Of a stretch of 64,000 nt of DNA, positions 43,068 through 51,201 are shown one piece after another; the stretch's first letter is position 1, and every line of letters begins with the position of its first letter. The position numbers were made by a program, and so were the translations under genes. Under the pieces are notes generated by a model. That model saw only the letters and a list, made by a program, of their open reading frames with translations, was not told the origin of the DNA and searched no databases. The stretch comes from CAVVJA01 sp963801715 (GTDB lineage Bacteria; Actinomycetota; Actinomycetes; Mycobacteriales; Jatrophihabitantaceae): the NCBI GenBank assembly GCA_963801715.1, contig CAWDGB010000002.1, positions 186,001 to 250,000 of the forward strand, given 5' to 3'.

Positions 43068-43595
43068 TCAGGATCTGCGTAGCGCCGCGTTGAGGTGCGG
43101 AGCGAAGTCGGAGCCCGGCAGCGCAAGCTCCGTCGCGTAGGCCAGCGATTCGTCTCGGAGTGCGTAAAGGCGTCGCTCGCCGGCGACCTGCCGTGCGGTG
43201 GGTGTCGGCACGACGACCTGGGTTGTGAGCTCCCAGCGCAAGCCGCCGGCCACGCCGGTCAACAGCTCAGACAGTCCCGCGGCGTTGACGAGTTGCACCT
43301 CGAGATCGTCCTCGCCGGGCCCGGGCCGCCAGAACCCCGATTCGCGCATGGCCGCGCGGATCACGGCACCGTCGCTGTCTAGGAGCCAGCTACGCGATTC
43401 GTAGGCAAGAAATGGTCTGCCATCATGGGCAAAACTCAACTGCTGACCAAATCGGAACTCTTCTCCGCTGGACGCGACGACGCCCATGCCCTCGCCCACC
43501 CATTCCCCGACCAGTGGCAGCAGGGCGAGCAGTCGGTCGTGCAGCGGAGCGCCCGCCCGAAGGTCCGAGGTGTCGATGGGAATCGGGATGGTCAC
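43068..43595 (-). CDS. Nitrobindin (FABP-like haem protein)
   Basis: A 175-residue beta-barrel protein with the nitrobindin signature GEWVGEGMG (residues 30-38) and a C-terminal strand set (WELTTQVVVPTPTARQVAGE then RRLYALRDESLAYATELAL). Nitrobindins bind ferric haem and isomerise peroxynitrite or bind NO; the M. tuberculosis homologue is Rv0813c. The GTG start overlaps the stop of a 32-codon membrane-protein gene by 4 bp (GTGA), so the two are coupled. Confidence 0.9.
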   Translation of the reverse strand: MTIPIPIDTSDLRAGAPLHDRLLALLPLVGEWVGEGMGVVASSGEEFRFGQQLSFAHDGRPFLAYESRSWLLDSDGAVIRAAMRESGFWRPGPGEDDLEVQLVNAAGLSELLTGVAGGLRWELTTQVVVPTPTARQVAGERRLYALRDESLAYATELALPGSDFAPHLNAALRRS

Positions 43596-43690
43596 CGCTG
43601 GCCAGCGAACAGCTTGTAGAGGATGTAGCCGGACATGACGCCGATCGCCACGAACGCCGCGACGAGCACGACGAGATAGGCCAGCTCCAT
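43592..43690 (-). CDS. 32-aa single-helix membrane protein upstream of nitrobindin
   Basis: A 32-codon gene (start 43690, stop 43592-43594) reading MELAYLVVLVAAFVAIGVMS then GYILYKLFAGQR: one membrane helix with a short basic tail. Its TGA overlaps the nitrobindin GTG (GTGA), giving tight translational coupling. No Shine-Dalgarno exists, but TATCCT lies 6 bp before the ATG, the geometry of a leaderless actinobacterial transcript. The sequence TATCCTGCACCTATGG is nearly identical to that before the cysteine leader at 45458. Probably missed by standard gene calls because of its size. Confidence 0.65.
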   Translation of the reverse strand: MELAYLVVLVAAFVAIGVMSGYILYKLFAGQR

Positions 43691-43707
43691 AGGTGCAGGA
43701 TAGTCAG

Positions 43708-44082
43708 ATGAGCGAGCAGGTCCCGCGATCATTGGTCGTGAAATCCACGGCGGGTGTCGAGGATTCGGAACGGTGCGCGCAGGCGTTCACGGTGGCGGCG
43801 ACCGCTGTGGCGTCTGGCGCTGCGGTATCACTCTGGCTGACCGGGGAGGCCGCCTGGCTGGCGTTGCCGGGACGAGCCGAACGGTTCGAGCTGCCGCATT
43901 CGGCCCCGCTGGCCGACCTGCGCGACGCGCTTATCTCCGGCGGCACACTGACGGTATGCACCCAATGTGCGGCGCGACGAAACATCACGGAGCAGGATGT
44001 CATCGCCGGCGTGCGCATCGCTGGGGCGGCCACGTTTGTCGCCGAGTGCCTGCGTGATCAGGCGCAGGCACTCGTCTACTGA
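43708..44082 (+). CDS. DsrE-family sulfur-relay-like protein
   Basis: A 124-residue DsrE/F-fold protein: SLVVKSTAGVEDSERCAQAF, GAAVSLWLTGEAAWLALPGR, and TVCTQCAARRNITEQDVIAG. The CxxC lies where DsrE proteins carry redox or sulfur-relay cysteines. Its neighbours (SseC and a thiosulfate sulfurtransferase) support a sulfur link. The ATG at 43708 is used; an in-frame ATG 15 bp upstream is less likely. Divergent from the small membrane-protein gene, so the 17-bp gap between starts holds both promoters' ends. Confidence 0.8.
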   Translation: MSEQVPRSLVVKSTAGVEDSERCAQAFTVAATAVASGAAVSLWLTGEAAWLALPGRAERFELPHSAPLADLRDALISGGTLTVCTQCAARRNITEQDVIAGVRIAGAATFVAECLRDQAQALVY

Positions 44083-44089
44083 ATCTTGC

Positions 44090-44389
44090 TCAGGTCAGAA
44101 CGAGGGGCACCTCGACCAGGCCCGGGCCGTCCGCGCTGATCGGCGTGCGCGCGGCACCGTCCCGATGCAGCACGGACAGGGTCCAAGCTCCGGGAGCGGC
44201 AAAGAAGCGGTAGTCACCGGTCGCGCTTGTCACGACCTCGGCGGTGAACTCACCGGTGCTGTCGAGCAGCCGCACGTAAGCGGCCGGCACGGGAGCGTCG
44301 TTCTTGCTTACGACGCCGTAGATCACCGTCTCCTTGCTGACATCGACGTGCGGCGGCAGGACCGGGCTTTGGGCTGGCGCTCCGCACAT
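44090..44389 (-). CDS. sseC: SseC / DUF1416 protein
   Basis: A 99-residue DUF1416 protein: MCGAPAQSPVLPPHVDVSKE, TVIYGVVSKNDAPVPAAYVR, and TGDYRFFAAPGAWTLSVLHR. The fold is a carboxypeptidase-regulatory-like beta-sandwich. M. tuberculosis SseC2 (Rv0814c) has the same place right after the sulfurtransferase gene. Its ATG begins 2 bp after the sulfurtransferase stop (TGACCATG). Its role in sulfur metabolism is inferred from context. Confidence 0.92.
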   Translation of the reverse strand: MCGAPAQSPVLPPHVDVSKETVIYGVVSKNDAPVPAAYVRLLDSTGEFTAEVVTSATGDYRFFAAPGAWTLSVLHRDGAARTPISADGPGLVEVPLVLT

Positions 44390-44391
44390 GG

Positions 44392-45225
44392 TCAGACGTC
44401 CTTCTCGATCGGGACTCCGACGAGCGAGCCGTACTCGGTCCAGGATCCGTCGTAGTTCTTGACGTTCTGGTGGCCAAGCAGCTCGTGCAAGGCGAACCAG
44501 GTGTGGCTGGACCGCTCGCCGATACGGCAGTACGCGATCGTGTCCTTCCCGTCTTCGAGGCCGGCGTCGGTGTAGAGAGCACGTAGCTCGGCGTCGGACT
44601 TGAATGTGCCGTCCTCGTTGGCCGCCTTGCTCCACGGGATGTTGATAGCGGTCGGGATGTGCCCAGCCCGCTGGGCCTGCTCCTGCGGGAGATGGGCGGG
44701 GGCCAGGAGGCGGCCGGCGAACTCGTCCGGGGACCGGACATCGACCAGGTTCTTGCGGCCGATCGCGGCAATGGTCTCGTCGCGGAAGGCGCGGATGGAA
44801 GTGTCCTGGTCCGCGGCCTTGTACGTCGTCGGCGCCCGCTCGACGGTCTCCTTGGACAGCTCCCGCCCGTCGAGCTCCCACTTCTTTCGACCGCCATCGA
44901 GCAGCTTCGCGTTCTGGTGCCCGTACAGCTTGAAATACCAATACGCGTAGGCCGCGAACCAGTTGTTGTTACCGCCGTACAGCACCACGGTGTCGTCGTT
45001 GCCGATGCCGCGTTCGCCGAGCAGCTTCTCGAACTGCTCCTTGCTGATGAAGTCCCGGCGGACCTGGTCCTGCAGGTCCGACTTCCAGTCCAGCTTGACG
45101 GCACCGGCGATGTGACCGCCGTCATAGGCGGAAGTGTCTTCGTCGACCTCGACGAACGCCACTCCGGGGGTGGTTAGGTTCTGCTCGGCCCAGTCGGCCG
45201 AGACGAGCACGTCCTCGCGGCTCAT
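44392..45225 (-). CDS. Thiosulfate sulfurtransferase (rhodanese)
   Basis: A 277-residue two-domain rhodanese. The active-site loop is AYCRIGERSS with Cys233 in the C-terminal domain; the N-terminal domain (VEVDEDTSAYDGGHIAGAVK) lacks the cysteine, as expected. The RS ending of the loop fits thiosulfate as donor. Its mycobacterial counterpart is Rv0815c (CysA2/SseA-type). GAGGAGA lies before the ATG at 45225. A cysteine-rich leader peptide is encoded 137 bp upstream, so cysteine supply probably controls this operon. Confidence 0.95.
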   Translation of the reverse strand: MSREDVLVSADWAEQNLTTPGVAFVEVDEDTSAYDGGHIAGAVKLDWKSDLQDQVRRDFISKEQFEKLLGERGIGNDDTVVLYGGNNNWFAAYAYWYFKLYGHQNAKLLDGGRKKWELDGRELSKETVERAPTTYKAADQDTSIRAFRDETIAAIGRKNLVDVRSPDEFAGRLLAPAHLPQEQAQRAGHIPTAINIPWSKAANEDGTFKSDAELRALYTDAGLEDGKDTIAYCRIGERSSHTWFALHELLGHQNVKNYDGSWTEYGSLVGVPIEKDV

Positions 45226-45328
45226 GCAATCTCCTCGAACGGATGGATATGTGGTTTGCGTCCAGTTGGACACGCGGTGGAGTGCCGCGACTCGATCACG
45301 GCCGGCAGATTGGGTCGATTGCCGTCGC

Positions 45329-45345
45329 CGCCGACGAAGTCGGCG
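45329..45345 (-). promoter_or_regulatory. Hairpin between cysteine leader and sulfurtransferase gene
   Basis: CGCCGAC-GAA-GTCGGCG forms a 7-bp stem with a 3-nt loop, 18 nt after the leader stop codon. It is well placed to form or be disrupted depending on where ribosomes stall in the leader. No poly-U run follows, so effects on translation or Rho access are more likely than intrinsic termination. Role inferred. Confidence 0.35.
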
Positions 45346-45362
45346 CGGGCGAACTCACCCGA

Positions 45363-45458
45363 TCAGTACAGGTGACACAGGCAGCTGCCCACACGGCACA
45401 GGTCGACCGTGCGGCGGGAAGTGAGCGCGGTGCTCACAGCGCGGAGCGCGATGCCCAT
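45363..45458 (-). CDS. Cysteine-rich leaderless leader peptide, 31 aa
   Basis: A 31-codon gene opens with ATG at 45458 and ends at TGA 45363-45365. The product starts MGIALRAVSTALTSRRTVDL and ends CRVGSCLCHLY: three cysteines within the last 11 residues. TACCCT lies exactly 6 bp before the ATG and there is no Shine-Dalgarno, as for a leaderless mRNA. It lies upstream of the sulfurtransferase-sseC operon. Polycysteine leaderless short genes acting as cysteine-responsive attenuators are described for mycobacterial homologues of this operon. Actinobacterial 'putative leader peptides' with an RRxVDL motif precede other sulfur genes. Function here is by analogy. Confidence 0.75.
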   Translation of the reverse strand: MGIALRAVSTALTSRRTVDLCRVGSCLCHLY

Positions 45459-45516
45459 GGGTGCAGGGTAACCGTCATCCGCCTGTCGCGCGAAATCTCG
45501 GCATGTGGCAGCGGAC

Positions 45517-46233
45517 CTACTGTCCCGACTTGAGCACTACACCGGTAGCAGTCGCAGTGATTCGGGCGCCAGCCGGATCTGCGGTCACTCGGGCGGTCGT
45601 GAGCTGAAACGGCAGGGTAGGCAGGTTGATGGCGTTGCTGACCAGTGTCGCCACCTGGTCGGTGATCGCACTCGGCAGCGTCGCCCCGTTCGCCGTCACG
45701 TCGGAGACATTCAACCTGACCTTGCCGTCCGTGACGTCCAGGGTGCCCTTCGCGGTGATGTCGACGCTGAGCGATGTGCCCGGGAGCGTGACCCGTCCAG
45801 TGGCAACGACCTGCGAGCCTTCAGAGGACAGGTGCAGGCCCGGAACGCCGCTCCGGGCGATCAGTGCGTCGTACGGCACGACGACGGTGCCGTCGACCTT
45901 GTCGACCGGTATTTGCTTGACCGATCCGCCGATGAGGTCACCCAGCGGGATATGCGCACCGCGCAGATGGACGTCGAGGTTTGTGCCGGTTATCTGATCG
46001 AGCCGCACTGCGCCGCTGGTGATCTGAATGTCGTCATAATCACCACGAATCGCCTGGGTGAGAAACGGGACGCCGTGAATGGCGACGTTGGGTTTGTCCA
46101 CGAACTGCGCGTAACTGCCGAGCTTCGATTCAGCGGAGCGTTCCGCGACGAGCAGGCCAACTCGGTCAGCAACGATGAGCAGGACGACGAGCGTGAGCAA
46201 TACGCCGAGCAGGATCTTGACACCCCGACTCAC
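45517..46233 (-). CDS. lmeA: DUF2993 / LmeA-like envelope protein
   Basis: A 238-residue protein with an N-terminal membrane or signal segment (VKILLGVLLTLVVLLIVADR) and a DUF2993 domain with GVPFLTQAIRGDYDDIQITS and VSDVTANGATLPSAITDQVA. In M. smegmatis LmeA (Rv0817c homologue) is needed for mannan elongation of lipomannan. Position in the same gene order supports orthology. It acts outside the membrane. The start codon is GTG. Confidence 0.85.
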   Translation of the reverse strand: MSRGVKILLGVLLTLVVLLIVADRVGLLVAERSAESKLGSYAQFVDKPNVAIHGVPFLTQAIRGDYDDIQITSGAVRLDQITGTNLDVHLRGAHIPLGDLIGGSVKQIPVDKVDGTVVVPYDALIARSGVPGLHLSSEGSQVVATGRVTLPGTSLSVDITAKGTLDVTDGKVRLNVSDVTANGATLPSAITDQVATLVSNAINLPTLPFQLTTARVTADPAGARITATATGVVLKSGQ

Positions 46234-46251
46234 GTGATAAGCCCCTCGTCC

Positions 46252-47118
46252 CTACGCCTGGATGGCCAGGGCGAGCACGTAGGCAACCGGAGCAAGCACG
46301 GCGAGCGGCAGCACGGCCGCCAGCACGGGACGAAACACGCGACCGGGGGTGGACGACGTCTGCAGCGTATGTGTGACGTATGAGAAGCCGACCCCGAGGA
46401 GCCCCACGATGGCACCGAGGGCCGCTCCGAGAAGGACGGCTCGCCCGGTGGAGAACTCGACCGTTCCGTGCAGTCGGACGAAGCCTACGATGCCGCCGAC
46501 CACGAGGCTCGCGATCACCCCGCCCAGGCCACGCGGCACCTCGGGTTCGAACCGCAGGCCGGGCACCACAGCGTCGATGACCAAGCCGGCCGCCAGTGCG
46601 GCGCCCGCCGCCGCGATTGCGGTGCTCGCCACCCGGGCGTCCGTTTCGTGTCGGAGCTGAATCAGCGCCGATAGCGCCACTGTCGCCACGACCACGACCG
46701 CCACAGCGGACAACGACTCGACGACACGGGAGCGCACTACGCCGCGAGCCAGCTGATGCACGAACATCGCGGGAACGGCGAGGCCGAGCACTCCGATCAG
46801 CGGTCCGAGCTGACTGTGTGGCCACGCTGACATCACCGCATCCGATGCGACAGCGGCCAGCACGGCGATGATCAACGCACCGATCCGACCCGGCATGTCC
46901 GTGCCGAACACCCACGCCACGATCAGGACGCCCTGGACGATCGCCACTCCGAGGACGAGTTGTCCCGGACCGGCGTTTGCCAGCACGGCCAAGCCACCGG
47001 CGACAACGACGGTGACTACCGCGGCGAGCAAGTTCTCCGTCGCGAACCTGCGCGGCGCACGACCGGAGAGCGCGGGCAGCACCTGCGTGGGCTGCTCAGG
47101 CAACGGCTGGGCGCTCAT
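46252..47118 (-). CDS. Multi-pass membrane protein, unknown function
   Basis: A 288-residue hydrophobic protein with about eight or nine membrane helices after a 28-residue Pro-rich cytoplasmic N-terminus (MSAQPLPEQPTQVLPALSGR). No catalytic motif is evident. It precedes lmeA by 18 bp in the same direction, so it is likely in one transcript and possibly linked to envelope lipid synthesis. I do not recognise the family. Confidence 0.72.
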   Translation of the reverse strand: MSAQPLPEQPTQVLPALSGRAPRRFATENLLAAVVTVVVAGGLAVLANAGPGQLVLGVAIVQGVLIVAWVFGTDMPGRIGALIIAVLAAVASDAVMSAWPHSQLGPLIGVLGLAVPAMFVHQLARGVVRSRVVESLSAVAVVVVATVALSALIQLRHETDARVASTAIAAAGAALAAGLVIDAVVPGLRFEPEVPRGLGGVIASLVVGGIVGFVRLHGTVEFSTGRAVLLGAALGAIVGLLGVGFSYVTHTLQTSSTPGRVFRPVLAAVLPLAVLAPVAYVLALAIQA

Positions 47119-47164
47119 TCGGCTTATCGTTCCAGACCGTCAGTTCGCGCATGGCACTGGAATG

Positions 47165-47938
47165 TCACGAAATGACGGCAGATCGCACCCAGTCGTCGAT
47201 CCGATCGATCAACGCCTCCGACGTCGATGTCTCGGCATGGCCCATGTCCGCCTCCACCCACAGGTCGGCATGCGGAGCAGCTGCCGCGAGTACTTCGGCA
47301 TGGCGACGCGGAAAGAAGGTGTCCTGCTCGCCGTGCACGATGAGGAGTGGTGTTGGCGCGATGCGCCCGACGACCTCGACCGGCGACTCCGGAGGCTCGA
47401 CCCACTGGTCGCCGAGCCGGGTACGCGTGGCGATGCGGGTCGCCACGCGCCCGATCCGGGTTTCGACCGCCCAGTGGATGAGCCGCATTGGACTGGTCCC
47501 CCGCTCGAACCAGTATCCGGGCGAGCTGATGCTCACGATGGCGTCGGCATCGCCACCGAGCCCCGCGTAACGCAGCGCGATCGAGCCGCCCATCGACCAG
47601 CCAAGAACGGCCAATGTCGGTACGCCATTGTCGCGAAGGAACGCCGCGCCGGCGGCCAGATCATGCACCTCGGCGGATCCGAGGGTGGAGCGGCCACGTG
47701 ACCGGCCATGCCCGCGGAAGTCGATAGCCAGAACAACCCGCCGCAGTTGCGCGAGCCGATAACAAATGCGTCGGACCGAGCCCTGGTCCGCAGAGCCCGT
47801 AAAGCCATGTCCGACCAGGTACGCAGGCTGGGTGAGATCCGTCTCCCTTGCCGGCGGCCAATACCGCGCGGACAGGGCGACGCCGTCCGCTGTGGTGAAC
47901 ATGACGAGCTGCGAAGGATCGGCGTTGGTATGGTTCAA
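47165..47938 (-). CDS. Alpha/beta hydrolase
   Basis: A 257-residue alpha/beta hydrolase. HGFTGSADQG provides the oxyanion region, GWSMGG the nucleophile elbow (Ser near residue 115), and the last part ends in MGHAETSTSEALI with the catalytic His. A glycine-rich FRGHGRSRG precedes the nucleophile. The ATG at 47938 is used; an internal ATG 36 bp later starts the conserved fold (MFTTADGVALSARYW). Its substrate is unknown. It lies divergent from the winged-helix regulator. Confidence 0.85.
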   Translation of the reverse strand: MNHTNADPSQLVMFTTADGVALSARYWPPARETDLTQPAYLVGHGFTGSADQGSVRRICYRLAQLRRVVLAIDFRGHGRSRGRSTLGSAEVHDLAAGAAFLRDNGVPTLAVLGWSMGGSIALRYAGLGGDADAIVSISSPGYWFERGTSPMRLIHWAVETRIGRVATRIATRTRLGDQWVEPPESPVEVVGRIAPTPLLIVHGEQDTFFPRRHAEVLAAAAPHADLWVEADMGHAETSTSEALIDRIDDWVRSAVIS

Positions 47939-48056
47939 CCTGGTTTGCCTGCTCCCATGGTTGTCGTTGTTAGCCTACTGTTGCCGAGGCACCGCGGCCT
48001 CACCCGAGGCTCCCGCCGGAGACCTGCAGATCCACATACCGCCCTTGGAGACGCAT

Positions 48057-48806
48057 ATGGATCTCATCCTGATGACGGCCGCGGTGCAGCCCACCGCAGA
48101 GGTCCTTCCCGCCCTCGGGCTGCTGCAGCACGGTGTCACCGTCCTGCCGCTCGACGCCGCCGCGCTGGTCGATCACCCGACCGGGGACGTCGTTCTCGTC
48201 GACGCTCGCCGGGACCTCGTCGGGGCCCGTGCGTTCACTCGTGTGCTCGCGGCTGTGGGCATGCCCGTCCCGGTCGTCGCCGTGCTGACCGAAGGCGGGC
48301 TCGTTGCGCTGTCGGCCGACTGGGCCGTGGACGACATCCTCCTCGACACCGCCGGCCCGGCCGAGTTGGACGCCCGGCTGCGCCTCGCGGTCGACCGCAA
48401 GGCCCGGACCGCGGATGCTACGCCGGAGCACGTCAACATCGGGGCCCTGTCGATCGACGAGACGACGTACAGCGCCCGCCTGGAAGGTCGGCCTCTCGAC
48501 CTTACCTACAAGGAGTTCGAGCTATTGAAGTTCCTGGCCCAGCACCCGGGCCGGGTGTTCTCCCGTTCGCACCTCGTGCAGGAGGTGTGGGGATACGACT
48601 ACTTCGGAGGCACTCGAACCGTCGACGTCCACGTGCGTCGGTTACGGGCAAAGCTCGGTCCCGAGCACGAGGCGTTCATCGGAACCGTGCGCAACGTCGG
48701 CTACAAATTCGTCCGCCCGGCGGCGACCTCCGACGCCGGTTCGGACGCGATGGAGCGTCGCGTCGCCGAGGACGCGCTTGACCAGACCGACATCATCATT
48801 CGCTGA
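48057..48806 (+). CDS. GlnR-like winged-helix (OmpR-type) regulator
   Basis: A 249-residue regulator. Residues 1-120 resemble a receiver domain (DVVLVDARRDLVGARAFTRV), and residues 135-235 an OmpR-type winged helix (LDLTYKEFELLKFLAQHPGR, VDVHVRRLRAKLGPEHEAFI). It matches M. tuberculosis Rv0818/GlnR, an orphan regulator of nitrogen genes without a cognate kinase. It lies in the same place (before mshD) as in mycobacteria. TTGGAG precedes the ATG at 48057. Which genes it controls here is unknown. Confidence 0.88.
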   Translation: MDLILMTAAVQPTAEVLPALGLLQHGVTVLPLDAAALVDHPTGDVVLVDARRDLVGARAFTRVLAAVGMPVPVVAVLTEGGLVALSADWAVDDILLDTAGPAELDARLRLAVDRKARTADATPEHVNIGALSIDETTYSARLEGRPLDLTYKEFELLKFLAQHPGRVFSRSHLVQEVWGYDYFGGTRTVDVHVRRLRAKLGPEHEAFIGTVRNVGYKFVRPAATSDAGSDAMERRVAEDALDQTDIIIR

Positions 48807-48850
48807 GCCCGCCCACGCCCCGCACCGACTCGTCGGGGACGTCGGGCCGG

Positions 48851-49714
48851 TCATGCGGCCGTGCGAGTGCGCACCCAGGCTCGGCTCATGATCGCCGTGA
48901 TCAACGCGTTCGCCGCTTCGGTGGGGGCCTGTGGGCCGGTGAGCAGCACCAGTTCCACTTCCCCGAGCTCGGGCAACTGGGCTGCCGCCGGCAGCTCGAC
49001 GAGGTCATCCGGAGTGAGGGTTTGCGCGAAGATCGCCACCCCTAGTCCAGCGCGGGTCGCGGCCAGTAGGCCATTGACCCCCCGAATGGTGCAGGTGATC
49101 CGATAGCTTCGGCCGACCCGTTCCAGCGCCTGAACGCCCAGCGAACGGGTCACGCTCGGCGCTTGATAGACCACGAGCGGAATGGGGCGGGTCGGGTCGA
49201 GGTGGGCGTCCTCCACGGCGACCCACGCCAGCCGATCCCGGCGGACCAGCTGCCCGTGGGTGGCCCCAGTCATGCGCTTGACGAACGCGACGTCGAGGTG
49301 GCCCGACTCGGCCCGGCGTTCCAAGCTCGCGCTCTGCGCCACGGTGAGCTCCAGGTCGATGCGTGGGTAGAGGCGGCGAAAGTCGCGCAGGATGCGCGGC
49401 AATGGGGTCAACGCCAGGTCGTCCGCGACCCCGAACCGTAGCCGCCCCGACAGGCCCGATCCGCTGAAGTAGCTCTCCGCCCGCTGGTGGGCGGCCAAGA
49501 TCGTGCGCGCGAACTCGGCCAGCGCGTCGCCGTCCGCGGTGAGTCTCACGGTGTGGGTATCGCGGACGAACAGCCGGCGGCCCACGCTCGCTTCGAGCTT
49601 GCGGACATGTTGGCTCACCGTGGGCTGGCCGATCTCCAGGCGCGCCGCCGCCTGGGTGAAGCTCAGCGACTCGGCCACGGCGAGAAACGTTCGCAACTGT
49701 TCTGGCTCGTACAT
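48851..49714 (-). CDS. LysR-family transcriptional regulator
   Basis: A 287-residue LysR protein with the N-terminal HTH (RTFLAVAESLSFTQAAARLE then IGQPTVSQHVRKLEASVGRR) and a periplasmic-binding-fold effector domain. Divergent from the MFS gene with a 121-bp, notably AT-rich gap, the classic arrangement for a LysR regulator controlling its divergent transporter. The effector is unknown. LysR and MFS are inserted between the regulator and mshD compared with mycobacteria. Confidence 0.92.
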   Translation of the reverse strand: MYEPEQLRTFLAVAESLSFTQAAARLEIGQPTVSQHVRKLEASVGRRLFVRDTHTVRLTADGDALAEFARTILAAHQRAESYFSGSGLSGRLRFGVADDLALTPLPRILRDFRRLYPRIDLELTVAQSASLERRAESGHLDVAFVKRMTGATHGQLVRRDRLAWVAVEDAHLDPTRPIPLVVYQAPSVTRSLGVQALERVGRSYRITCTIRGVNGLLAATRAGLGVAIFAQTLTPDDLVELPAAAQLPELGEVELVLLTGPQAPTEAANALITAIMSRAWVRTRTAA

Positions 49715-49835
49715 CGCGTCGTCTGCCTCTCCGCCCCCGAGATATCACGAATACAAATAACAGTAATATAGTCGATTTTCTTTTGAAATAAGCCGGAAAG
49801 CACCAGAGTTATACGGAGACCGACACGTAACCAGC

Positions 49836-51180
49836 ATGGGATGCCCGTTGACTCGCGACGCCACGACCGCCGATCCCGAATCCGCCGAATCACCACCCGA
49901 AACCCACGCACCTGACGAAGTCCATCGCCATCCGTCAACTTTCAGCTCACTGCACACCCGGAACTTCAGGCTGTTTGCATCCGGTCAGGTGGTGTCCAAC
50001 ACCGGCACCTGGATGCAACGCATCGCGCAAGACTGGTTGGTGCTGAGCCTCACCGGCAGCGCCACCGACGTCGGCATCACGACCGCCCTCCAATTCGTGC
50101 CTACGCTGATGTTCGGCCTGGCCGGCGGCCTCATCGCCGACCGATACCCCAAGCGGCGCATCCTCCTGGCTACCCAGGTCGGGATGGCAACGATGGGCGC
50201 CACGTTGGCCGCGCTGACTCTCACCGGCCGGGTGCAGGCGTGGCACGTCTTCGTCATCGCATTCGGACTTGGCTTGGTCACCGCACTGGACAATCCGACC
50301 CGCCAGTCGTTCGTGAACGAGATGGTGGGACCCGATCACCTCCGCAACGCGATCAGCCTGAACGCGTCGGTCTTCCAGCTTGGTGCGCTCGTCGGACCGG
50401 CCGTCAGTGGCGTGCTGATCAACGCCGTCGGACCCGGATACTCCTTCGCCATAAATGCGATCTCCTACGCCGCGCCGATGATCATGCTCTGCCGCATCCG
50501 GGAAAGCGAGCTCATTCACGCTGCCAGCCAAGGCTGCGGTCGGCACCCAGCTCCGCGACGGGGTTCGGTACGTTGCCAGCCGGCCGGCCATGCGGTGGCC
50601 GATCGTGCTCGTCGGATGCTTCGGATTGTTCACGATGAACTTGCCCGTCACCTTGGCCGCCTTCGCGAACTCGGTTTTCGACTCCGGACCCAGCGGCTAC
50701 GGCTTGCTCAGCTCAGTCGTCGCCTTCGGCTCCCTTGCCGGCGCTCTCGTCTCAGCCCGTCGGACCCGCACGCGGCTGCGCGCCCTCGCCGCGACCGCCG
50801 GCGTGCTGGCCGTCACCGAGATGATCGCCGCCGCCGCTCCGACCGAGCTGATGTATACCGCCGCGCTCGTGCCCGTGGGCGCCGCGACGCTGATGTTCCT
50901 GACCGCGGCCAACTCCACCGTGCAACTGGCCGCCGCTGATGCGATCCGTGGCCGGGTGATGGGCGTCTACCTGCTGGTCTTCATTGGATCCGGTGCAGTC
51001 GGCGGACCGCTGCTCGGCTACATCGATCAACACCTCGGGCCTCGAGCCGGAATGCTCCTCGCGGGGCTAGCCCCAGCCATGGCTCTCGCGCTGGTATGTC
51101 ATCGCCTCGCGCGCGAGACCGGCCTGCGCCTTCGTTGGCAACCGCATACAGCCCACTGGGTCGGCCTCGTGCCACGGTAA
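49836..51180 (+). CDS. MFS transporter, reading frame broken
   Basis: The first frame (49836 to about 50520) gives half of an MFS exporter (ASGQVVSNTGTWMQRIAQDW then GGLIADRYPKRRILL, the motif A region) ending in RESELIHA. The next frame, +1, continues LPAKAAVGTQLRDGVRYVAS and the other helices to 51180. A single-base change near 50515-50530 therefore splits the gene. The layout (N-terminal RxF, DxxR motif) resembles enterobactin-exporter-type MFS proteins. Likely regulated by the divergent LysR gene. Confidence 0.85.
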
Positions 51181-51201
51181 GGCCGCGTAGGCTCCGCGGC
51201 C

